A stretch of 64,000 bases of DNA from positions 6,248,788-6,312,787 of the forward strand of contig OZ022577.1 in NCBI GenBank assembly GCA_963669155.1. Reading direction: 5' to 3'. Shown piece after piece: positions 1 to 10,022 of the stretch. The number at the start of each line of letters is the position of its first letter. Within the stretch, counting starts at the first letter, position 1. The notes beneath the pieces are model-generated. The model ran no database searches, was not told where the DNA came from, and was given only the letters and a program-made list of their open reading frames with translations. The position numbers and the translations under genes were made by a program. The DNA comes from Arbacia lixula. Lineage: Eukaryota > Echinodermata > Echinoidea > Arbacioida > Arbaciidae.

Positions 1-185
1 AACTCCCATCTGGACAGCCACCCCTCCCCCCCCCCCCACCCCGTCACAAACCCCACCCCAACCTTATACAGAACCGCTTAAACTACCCTTCCCTTAAATT
101 CGCTATATACCCCCAAAAAACAACAACAACAAAAAACAAAACAAAGAAACACACACACCCACACACACATATACAAAGTCTCTAC

Positions 186-3100
186 CTTGTTCAATATTAA
201 ATCCATTGTTTCCTCTGACATTGGCAGGGAAGCTTTGACTGAGAAGGCAATGTTCGATCAAGGCTGGCCCATAAACTGTATGAAATAGATACAGACGAAA
301 AGGAATATCAGTACATGTTTCCTTAGTAACATTGTTAAAGTGTGCCTGTGATGTCCTAGCTTCATGGCCAAGTTGCCAATTTGCCTCTCCCAAAAAATGT
401 TTGTATGTTTGTATCATTGAAACATATATAACTTTCTTATAAGCTATCCGATTTTCATCAAACATTTGTTTTCTGTTCTGCTATGATTTTTCTGCTTCTA
501 GTAAGAGTAAATAGGTTTTTCAACTGGATTCTCCTTTAAACCCTCTTCACTTGAACCATTACTTAATCCTTTTATCTAGTGTAATAACATTCTGTCTGCG
601 AAAAAATGAAGCTTTAAACACAATGAAACAGTAAACAATGTTTTGTCCATTCAGATCCTCTGTACATGCTAGGTATTCTTCTCCATGTTTTTTTTTCTTT
701 CAATTGAAGTATCGCCATAATTGTCCGGTTGCAATAATATTACTTCCCTTGCCATTGTTTGTGGCATGGAACAAGTCTGTACTTACTGAAATGGGGATTG
801 AGCAGTTTCCTGAGGTTGTCTCCTGGCTTTGCTGCAGCCAGAATTTCTTGGATTCTGTATTGGTTCAAGAAATAGAAACATTCATTGGACAAGAAATAAT
901 GACTGTTGTGTGCATTGTAGTTTTTTTTTCTTCTCAGAATACATACATACAGGCACCCAACATGTGCACCATCTCCACTCCATAGCATTTCATGACCATC
1001 ATCCAGCCTTGGGCCATATACATGTACAGCTCGACAATCATTGAAACTCACTACAATGGTAACTACCATAGAGACAGCCAATGTGCCCTGAGCACTGGGA
1101 CAGTTGGCATGGAAATGTTGCCATGGGAAGTCACAATGAAACATGTATCAATATCAAACCTGCCTTTCCACTGGAGGGATAGCTTCTGGTGTTCTGGCGG
1201 TCTCGATAGGGTACGTCTCTCTGACAGCAAAGCGCACATCCTCGCTGTCCTTGCGAGTCCTCAGCAGAGTCATGATGGTGTACTCATGGTCCGTCAGTGC
1301 AATGTTGCCCTGTTACCAAGGCAACCCCAGATTCAAATAGACCGCATTATAGGCTGTGGAGTGTGTTTTGGACTATACCACAATCGTGGCAAACTAGGTA
1401 TAAGTGATATCAAGCAGCTCTTGACAATGTAACAGAAATATTCATGAAACTATTTCTGATTTAAATTTTGTAACTCATATTCATTACAATCATTTGCATA
1501 CTATTCATACATTTTTTCAGCAAATGAGTAACTTTCAAGATGGTATATCACATGAGTATGTTTTCATGGATTGATATTTTACACAGTTGAATTAATCATA
1601 CTCAATGTTGGCATGATTACTGTATATAGAATACATCGAAATGAAGACATACAGAAATTAACACACAGGTATTTATCCTTAGTATGATAAAAGGCATTGA
1701 TAAAAATAAAATGTATGGGTTGTAGTGGTTAGGCAAACAAATCTTTATCAAGTAACTGTAATAAGACAGAGTTAGGATCACCCCAGGGCTAGTGTCATAT
1801 TCCTAGCTTGTGTATATATCACTACAGAGTTGGTCTTTTAGTAAACTTTACACTCTTTTTTTGCCTCTACTTATGTTGTAATCTTCACTTTGAAGGGCCA
1901 TGCTGACCGGCTTATGTACCAACGAAATTGAATAAAAGTTTTTTTAATATACAAGAGAAACAATAAACTTTCTTATATGTCAAACTTTGACGTGCACTCT
2001 TCCCAATCTGGTTAACTGATTTGTTTACTTTTATTCAACTTGTTCCCCAGGGCTGCATTTCCCTTCAAGAATAAGATAATAACAAGCCCTTCTCACCCTG
2101 TCATAGAGCTCACAAATGATGTGATATGCAGCCTCGTCTGACCCAAACTGCATATCCACAACTCTATCCACTCCAAGCTGTTTGATTTCAACCAAACGCC
2201 GTGACTTCAGATGCTTTCTCAGCTTCATCGCGAAGTTTGAAGGCATCTGGCTCTTTGGCCAGTCAAACAAAGTTGTGTGGATTCGAGTTCCGGACTCGAA
2301 GAGAAGGACAACTTTCTTGTCAGTCCTGTCAAGAACAAAAAACACAACATACACAGACTTACCATGGGAGGCTTCAAAATCTAAGCCCCTTTTATGCTCT
2401 ACACATCCATTTAAACAACGAGGAACAGGGCCCTATCTAGCAGAGTTGCCACTGTCAAGTCAAGTTACAAATCACAAATTTAAAAAAAGACATGGCTCTG
2501 GTGTACAATAATACCCCCGCCCCCCCCCCCCCCCTAAAAATATATATTATACACAAATAATGACAACTTCAGATGTTCCACAGTGATTCTGTGATCAATC
2601 TAAAACAACCAAACTCACAAGTCTATACTTCAGTCACTTTATCCAGGAAAGAGACCAACTCCCATGAGAGGAGTCCTGTCACAATAAGGTTATTCCAGTC
2701 GTAGGCTATTACGACTGCAGGATCATGCCTGCTGTGGCCTAAGGTAAATTTATAGAGCTGTATCCCTTTGGTGGAACACATTTGCTAAAAGAACTGATTC
2801 TTGTAAGAGTGTACTTCATCTTACCCTCCAAGCCGGATAAGGTACGTCTTGTTATTGACATCATACACATTGATGACACGCAGTCCTAGCAACCTGAATA
2901 TCACAGAAAATTTTAGTGAGATAAAATTGAACAATAACACATGAAACAATCAAATATCATGGCAATTTATATTTGTGAGCAAGCATTTTTGAGTCAGCAA
3001 ATGTTCTGAATGAATGAATGAATGACTTTACTGTTAACAATACAATAATCTAATAATCAATACAATGTCTTCTACCAGCATTACATATATTTCTTTCTAT

Positions 3101-6100
3101 GCCTTTTTTAAAAGTAAATAAGTAGTTCAGATAACACTATCATTTAGGTTTGTATTTGAAACACTTAAATCTACTACCAGAAATTTGGATCAAGGATTTT
3201 TACTCATATCACATAATATGCAAATGAATATGCACTGCATTTCCATCCAGTTGTAAACATAACAGTTACAGCAAATGGATCCATATTTGGTTGAGAGATT
3301 TCTAACATTAGCACCACAAAATTAACTTGCTCATCTATTCTTTCAGTAGACTTTGAGATGGGATGGGTCTAACTCTGAACATTTTTTATGAAGATCCGTT
3401 ATTCGCAAGTCAAAATAAAAAAAAATATTTTTTTTTAATATATCATGTTCAAATTTAGATGGGCAGGTTGTAAGAAAATAAAACATGCCTGTCATTTGTA
3501 GGCCATATTGTGTTAAAAGCCACTTAGGACTTATTAGAAAACCTACCAATATTTCCAGGCCGATTCAATGAAATGACGGCTTCAATGATTTTCAAAAGAA
3601 ATCTTTTGTTCTTGATGCGAAACTTCCACACAGACGAACTGAAGAAAGTGACCTTGCTTCAACACGTAATTTCCCATTGATACAATAATTTCTGAGAAGG
3701 ACATGATTTCATTCGACAATCCCCTACCCTCTCCTCGATAAAATAAATCAATTAATATAATGATAATGATTAACTCTGAGCGATAATTTGATGAAAATTT
3801 AGTAGAAAACGATATATACTTAGTCTCCTTCAAGGCCACTATTGTGTACAAGTCTATAGAAGATACATCATAGGTTTATACACAGTAGTGGCCTCGAAAG
3901 AGACCAAGTATAGCTTGAACAATAAAGTTTTACAAGTATCGGCTCACTATACTTGGTCTCCTTCCAGGCCACTACAGTTGAGGCCAAAAGTTTACATACA
4001 CCTAGAACAAAATCAATCTTTCTCAAAATTTAAAACTCCACTCATTCCTGCCAACTTTTAATTCATGGGTAAAGAACAGGTATGGTCTCTTCTTAATATA
4101 AATCATAGATAAATGAAATGAAAACACTCAGAAACATTTCATATGATTGATAATTGTTCTATTACCACATTTTTACTGGGTCAAAAGTTTACATACAGCA
4201 AACTTAGTACTTGGTGGCACTGCCTCCATTCCTCTTCACATCTCTCAGACGCTTTGGACAGCTGTTCACCAGCTTCTTGCAGACACCCTCTGGGATGTTG
4301 GCCCATTCTTCTTTGCAGAATGTGTACAGTTCAGTCACATTCTTTGGTTTTCTTGAGGGAACACGCTTCTTGAGCTCTGTCCACAGATTCTCAATGGGGT
4401 TTAAGTCTGGACTTTGAGACGGCCACTCCATAACCCTGATTTTTTTCTTCTTCAACCAGTCTGACACCACTTTCGAAGTATGTTTTGGGTCGTTGTCTTG
4501 CTGGAAAATCCAATCTTTGCCAAGATTCAGATCGCGGGCTGATGTCTTCAGGTTGTCTTGAAGGATCTTCAGGTAATCCTCTTTCCTCATTGTACCATCA
4601 ATCTTCTGAAGACAGCCAGTGCCATTTGCTGCGAAGCATCCACACACCATGATGCTACCTCCACCATGCTTTACTGTCAGAATGGTGTTTTTTGGATTGA
4701 ATGCTTCTCCCTTGTGACGCCACACATACCGCCGGTCGTTATGGCCAAAAAGCTCAATCTTGGTCTCGTCCGACCAAAGCACGCTTCTCCAGAATGCATC
4801 ATCTTTGCTCAAGTGCTCAAGTGCTCAAGTGCATACCTCAACCTGGCTTTACGGTGTCGGTCTTGAAGCAGGGGCTTCTTCCTTGCTCTGCAGCCTCTTA
4901 AGCCATACTCATGGAGGGCCTGCTTGACAGTAGAGATAGACACCTTGTCTCCCAAAGCCTCTAGATCCTGACTGATCGTTCTTGTTGTCGTCTGGGGGTT
5001 GATCTGAACTGTGCGGACAATTTTACATACTGCTGTTTGAGTCAGTTTCTGTCTTCTACCTGATCTTGGAAGAGTCTTCACTGTCCTCAGCATATTATGT
5101 TAGCGTATGATAGTCTGGACAGATGCCCTAGGTATGCTCAGAGTCTTTGAGATGACTGCTAAAGAGGAACCAGCCTTGTGTAAATCTACAACACACTGCC
5201 TGAGATCTTCACTATATTCCTTTGACTTTCCCATGTTGCTTGTCTTAGAATGAGTATGGTGCAAGGTTCTGTAGGCAAAGACTCCTGAATAACAAGAGCA
5301 TTTAGTAGAGCTATTGTACATCTAACGTGTCTGTTCATGTAGACATTGGCATATTCATGAGATCATATTCATCTGTTAGCAGACATGGAATGTGAAGCTT
5401 CCAAAGGCACCAGGAGGAGGTATCCATAAATTAGTATCATTATTCAAATGACATATTTTTCATTTTCATATTCCAATTGATCTGGAAGTCATGAATAATT
5501 CATCAACACCAATAGTAATGGATACAGTTACAAAAATGTGTGACTGTATTTTAACTTTTGACCAACTGATTTTTAATGAATTTGGATGATTTTGCTATAG
5601 AATATACATCAAACCATTTTTTTTTTTTTAGAAATACAGCATGATGATAAAGAATATATACAATTCTAATGATTTTACTACAAAAAAACACTTGGTAGAC
5701 CACATTGAATTATGTGAAATTTAGAAAAATTGATTTTCTCACAGGTGTATGTAAACTTTTGTCCTCAACTGTACATGTCTATGGAAAATACATTGTAGGT
5801 TTATACACAGTAGTGGCCTCAAAGGAGATCAAATAGATAGAGCCCATTACATCTAAACCACCTGTTGAAAAAACAAATAAACCACAGAATTTGAAAGAAA
5901 TTGATGCGCGTGCTATACCTCACCCCCAAAGTCACAGATTTCCAAACTCCGCCTCCCTATCATCATCAAAAGCACCGTGTGCAACAGCTGTATAGCAAAA
6001 CATGTGATACTGATCACTAGTGTGTACCATATTTGTGTTGGACTTGTGTCTGCGCATGAGAGTTGAACACGAATTGGCAGAGCAGATGACGCAAGCGCAA

Positions 6101-6546
6101 GAAAAGTTAGGACATGATTTGAATGCCAAAACTAGTGTCCGGGGGAAAGAGTCCACTACTACTAGTACGGCTTCGATCACAAGAATGCCCTAGTATAGTT
6201 GGGAGATAGTGCTTCTAAGCGATGTCCAGATACCACGCTGAGATTCTGAAATGTAAGGTAGGAGTTCCATATGCACCCCACACCTCGCTACGCCTGCAAT
6301 TAATCCACATGTAGACTATACCATTAAAGGTACAGTGAGGGCTATTACAAACACAGCTAACAGCATATGGGACTGTGGGAATGGCGTTTTACCCCGTTAG
6401 TATTTTCTAGAACCTTTATTTTTTTTTCTGTGCCATGCATTACTCAATAATTCATCGAATTAATAAAAGCTGACAAACTGGTCTTACTTTGGACCAAGCT
6501 CCGAAAGTACTGCACGAAGGTCAATCGTTGTAAATCTGGATTTCAT
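186..6546 (-). CDS. NEMF: NEMF / Rqc2 / Tae2 homologue, 5' half (partial gene, six coding exons)
   Basis: NEMF binds 60S ribosomal subunits stalled with peptidyl-tRNA and works with listerin in ribosome-associated quality control. Minus-strand coding exons in order: 6488-6546 (starts [19 protein letters not shown]), 2825-2893 ([17 protein letters not shown]), 2097-2325 ([39 protein letters not shown]), 1164-1309 ([23 protein letters not shown]), 787-854 ([16 protein letters not shown]) and 186-275 ([11 protein letters not shown]). Together these are 661 nt, about 220 codons of the NFACT-N region, and match remembered human NEMF closely throughout. The exons join in frame without stops. The start is set by the conserved MKSRF opening. 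The intron after 1164 needs a GC donor to keep frame; the other visible junctions are GT-AG. The gene continues beyond base 1 with the rest of NFACT-N, the coiled coil and NFACT-R. Intron 1 (2894-6487) carries several mobile elements. Confidence 0.93.
2515..2535. repeat. poly-C tract in NEMF intron
   Basis: A near-uninterrupted run of C inside the intron between NEMF exons 2 and 3. Similar C or G runs lie at 1-60, 16360-16370, 19690-19705, 23414-23520, 24437-24456, 25145-25158, 26993-27011, 37914-37935 and 52157-52170. Simple-sequence tracts; lengths may be affected by sequencing error. Confidence 0.8.
3008..3027. repeat. AATG microsatellite
   Basis: Short run of the 4-bp unit AATG (about 4-5 copies) in NEMF intron 1. 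Confidence 0.7.
3815..3912. mobile_element. 98-bp inverted-repeat MITE-like element, copy A
   Basis: The left end reads TATACTTAGTCTCCTT followed by CAAGGCCACT, and the right end is its inverse (AGTGGCCTC, AAAGAGACCAAGTATA). The arms are about 28 bp around a centre containing ACATCATAGGTTTATACACA. A second copy, interrupted by a Tc1 transposon, starts 36 bp further on, so this compact sequence is repeated as a unit. There is no coding capacity. Confidence 0.7.
3975..5771 (-). mobile_element. Sleeping-Beauty-like Tc1 transposon with IR/DR ends
   Basis: The element is 1797 bp between TA dinucleotides. The left end is CAGTTGAGGCCAAAAGTTTA followed by CATACACCT; the right end is the inverse (AGGTGTATGTAAACTTTTGT, CCTCAACTG). 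An inner direct repeat (GGTCAAAAGTTTACATACAG) lies near 4180-4200, and a degenerate inverse copy near 5545-5563 (TTTTAACTTTTGACC). This outer-plus-inner arrangement is the IR/DR layout of Sleeping Beauty and relatives. The transposase gene inside is on the minus strand and disrupted, so the copy is non-autonomous now. Confidence 0.93.
4204..5234 (-). pseudogene. Tc1 transposase (DD34E), disrupted
   Basis: The reading starts at [19 protein letters not shown] (5234) and ends with SATKY and a stop at 4204. The span of about 343 codons is close to the usual 340 residues. The N-terminal helix-turn-helix region is followed by the GRRQKLT linker, then the DDE domain: WSDETK (first Asp), [10 protein letters not shown] (second Asp) and [11 protein letters not shown] (Glu), with 34 residues between the second Asp and the Glu. 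Two defects are visible. There is an in-frame stop near 5100, just after the first third. Near 4809-4832 an 8-bp unit (GTGCTCAA) is present three times, and one extra copy shifts the frame between [10 protein letters not shown] and KDDAFW. Recognisably close to fish and frog Tc1 proteins. Confidence 0.92.
5837..6487. other. Remainder of NEMF intron 1, nothing recognised
   Basis: No exon, repeat structure or RNA gene is recognised between the transposon remnant and NEMF exon 1. An open frame at 5932-6180 on the minus strand has no family resemblance and is treated as chance. Confidence 0.5.
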
Positions 6547-8989
6547 TTTGTCTGTCACGTCACAGCATCGAAGCACGTTCAAAATCCGAAGATGTTATGT
6601 GTGAATGTGAGCTACTCCTATATGTAGGATTGCGTAATCTGTGTACTGAACATCAAATTTTGTGGAAGGCGACCGTACCTTTTTTGGCAGGCCGATAATT
6701 TATAAAATATGATGAATTCAACTGCGCAAATTAGGCCTTGGGTCTGAAGTTCGGGCAATGCTTAATCTCTTATATTGGCTAATCATGCGTTATATTCTCA
6801 TACGCCTAGCTGTTAGCAGTCAATTTTCTTATGAACTTACAAAATAACAACAAACCCCAATACCTCAAAACTAAACCAATCCCCGTAATCAAAATTGCGT
6901 AACTTAATTTGTTAAAGAAAAGCTTTTGAGCAAAATGAAATGTCAGCACTACTTCTGTGTGAAAATGAGATTGATCCGTACAGAGTCATCATGCATGAGG
7001 GGTCTGTGAAACGAGATTTTGGTGAATTTTGTTTCTGTTGAGTGTTGTAGGCCTATGTTGAAATTAAAAAGTTACACTATTTTTTTTTATGATAGGGGGA
7101 TTATAACTTTAAGTTGGTGATCATTATCGTAATGGTATTCTTATTGACTATTTGATGTTATTGATGTTATGCTAAATAGGTTTTTTCTCTGACGTGCATG
7201 AGAAGTGAAGTTAGGCCATAAATTGCGAAGAATGTATCTTTTCTATGCACGGGCTACAGTGCACAAAGTCCTATATCCGAGATCGAATGTAGGCTCAAAA
7301 CCACTAAATATGTCAGTGAAAAACGTACGTGTCGCAATGATTCTACCAAAGAAAAAATAAAGCAATGCCTGATTAACGTAATTTGGGGTTAATAGTCACC
7401 TTATGTTGTTAACTATATCTGCCGAAAATCTCAACCTTCAGGTTTGATTCTTTCGGAAGTTATGAATACATAAACACGGCAATCCCGACGAAAACGGCAT
7501 GTCGCAAATCAAAAATATATATCGATTTGTTATGTTATGCAGTTAAAAACAAGTTCTTTTCGTATTACATCTGGTTCTTAACCAACTAAGGTCATATGCC
7601 TACAATGCAAGATAAGACTTAATATATTTGAAAACTATTCAATTTGATTATTTTACAAATCAAATTTGTCGCAAAGTATGTGAAACATACGGTACCGTGA
7701 TTTATATTCCCAGTTTTAAAAATTCCTTGGTATTAGATTTGTTCATTATCCGCTTCCTAAAAACTTAGAAAATATCTCGTATATTACTTGTTAACATTAG
7801 TTAGGCCACCTGGGTATCCAATGAAGAATAAAAGCTTCATACACAGGCATGTTTCAGACCGTATTGTTAAGGAATGGAACATACGTTACCACCGTTATGG
7901 GAAGTTAAGAATGAAAATGTTACAAGGAGTTAATTATACCAAAGAGAGGCATTTGGTACCCCTACCTCTGTACTGAGTTTTTATGTCATGAGTCATTTGT
8001 AATCGCTTGAGAGAATCACATCGAAGGTCAGATGTAACCTGCGTTACCGTAACATACGTTACCGCCTGAAAAATAATATGAATTAAAATCGCTAACGTTA
8101 CAAGGAATCATCGCTAACATCTCTCATCATAGTTGCTCCGAAATAGTCAAAACGACAAGAGGGCGCATTGCAATGATGACACGTCGTGAACAGAGTGCAC
8201 GAGATATTTCTTAGCAAAGGTACGTATGTTTTCAATATCATGTTTTAGCTTTTAGCATTCAAATGTTGGTACCTTTGATAAAAATCGAATTCTTCGATGT
8301 TTGTTTTATCGAGAAGAATGGAAAGTTTACATCTTATTTACATATTAATGCAACTGTAGGGTACTTACAATACCGTAACGTAGGTTTCACTTCATGTAAC
8401 GTAGGTTTCAATTTTATATCTGCATTTGTACCATCGTACTTAGCGCCAAAGCTTTATCCTGAATATGATTACTATCCATAAATAAAAAGATGGAAGTACA
8501 TATTACAACTTTATGCTTGTACTGAGCATTCTTGTGGGGATTAGATAATGCCCATGTTGCCCTGAATACAGTGGTAACGTAGGTTGCAATAACTATAAAT
8601 CAATCCTAAATTTGCATGTTAAAGATTATTAAGGATGCAAATGATGTTTTCATTTCAATTATCATACTATTTACTTAAGAGTTATCGTAATCTTTCAAAT
8701 CAATTATGTGACTCTTGATTCCCTGTGAATTGAGGTAACATAGGTTACGTATTATGTAAGTGTTTTATATCACCAATTGAGAATGCGAGTTTTCTGATTT
8801 CACTGACACGAGAATTGTATCTTTACTCTTTAGATCCAAAAAGTAAAAATGGGGAAATCAAGAACCGAGATTCAGGCCGACTACCGGAGACAAAAAAAAA
8901 AAGTCTGTCAAAACAAAGGGATGATACAGTCCTCTGACCAAAGTGTGAAGCCAGTATATCAGACGGAAGACTGGGTCGCGGCTCTATGT
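6547..8989. other. Intergenic; NEMF upstream region
   Basis: Bases just above 6546 should hold the NEMF 5'UTR and promoter; no TATA box is obvious. The rest is AT-rich with no convincing gene. Between about 7880 and 8760 the motif GTAACGTAGGTT and close variants recur at least six times on both strands (for example near 8036, 8375, 8395, 8572 and 8734). Confidence 0.5.
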
Positions 8990-10007
8990 ACGATAAAGGA
9001 CTGGTACACACATCAGTATTAACTTGTAACAACCACCTTTTACAGTACAGATAATGCATCTAGTGCAAGTTGAAGTTCGCTTTCAGATTTTGCAAGAACT
9101 TTTGTATCATCTGCGTAAAGTAGAGTAAACAGCTTGAAGTATATATCAACACCTTTTTCATAATGTAGCTGCATCAGTTTTACGAGGAAAAATATCTATC
9201 CCTTGAAATTTCTCAGAAATGAACTGTTCAAAATCATTTAAAAATAACACGAAAAGAATAGGAGACGATTTATTTGTTTTATAAAGGTTCTTCAAACGAA
9301 AATATTGAGAACGTAATTCAGCACAACTTTTATCAAACCATGGTTTCGTATTTCTTTTGATTTTAAAATTATTTTCTTTCAACTGACCATTCTTTCTATA
9401 AAATCTTAACATATTACTCTTTTCAGCCGCATTAAGGTAAAAAAAAAATCATCAGACGAGCTACTTTATTGATAGATTCTTGATTGATCCTTTGACCATG
9501 CAGTCCATCTACTAACGAAATCAAATCATCAACAGCACATTGGTCTATAATTTCGATAGATTGGTTCGCGGAATTCGCCGCGTTCCATTTAACCCCTTGT
9601 GTGTCAGAGTAAATGTTTCGCTATGCGAGTTATGTGTGTTAGTTGTGCAAAAAGGCATCAATGGCGCACGTAGAGTTAAGTCTTAAAGATTTTGAAGTAT
9701 GATCATTGCTATGATGAAAACTCTTCTCATATGTACACTTACACACATCCGTTATTTTCAGAATGATGGGATTGTGTTTGTCAGAGAGAAGAGGGTCAAA
9801 TTCATCTACAAAGAAGTCGATGAAAACATCAAATAATTCTGGTGTCGCAACACAATAATCAATAGAACTTGCATTTGCACATGTGAAATTACCATGGTGT
9901 CTATCTGCTAGCTCAAAAACGGCCATTAGCAACAATAAGGTTAAAACCCCTACACATTTCAAGAAATTTCTTGCCGTGGTTGTTAAAATCAAACTTTCAG
10001 CACACAT
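8990..10007 (-). pseudogene. Decayed non-LTR retrotransposon (LINE) with internal deletion
   Basis: Read on the minus strand, the order of a LINE ORF2 is kept. At 10007-9640 is an endonuclease tail (SSIDYCVATPELFDVFIDF, FDPLLSDKHNPI). At 9600-9290 is the linker (NTKPWFDKSCAELRSQYF). At 9270-9000 are late reverse-transcriptase motifs (SPILFVLFLNDFEQF, LLYADDTKVLAKSESELQ with the catalytic YADD, then YCKRWLLQVNT). The early RT motifs between the linker and SPILF are missing, so several hundred bases have been deleted, and the frame breaks more than once. The clade cannot be fixed by eye; CR1/jockey-like and related groups are all possible. Confidence 0.85.
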
Positions 10008-10022
10008 ACGCCCTTCCCAGGA

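Larger units (their letters stand above)
3948..5836. mobile_element. Second copy of the 98-bp element, split by a Tc1 insertion
   Basis: Bases 3948-3974 repeat the left arm of copy A (TATACTTGGTCTCCTTCC, then AGGCCACTA). Bases 5772-5836 carry the rest (CATGTCTATGGAAAATACAT, GGTTTATACACAGTAGTGG, then a degenerate right arm). The Tc1 element fills the middle and is flanked by TA on both sides. Copy A serves as the uninterrupted reference, so the order of insertion is clear. Confidence 0.7.

Noticed and set aside
740-1144. 134-codon minus-strand open frame taken as a whole gene
   Set aside because: Only its segment 787-854 is real, as a NEMF exon; the rest is intron.
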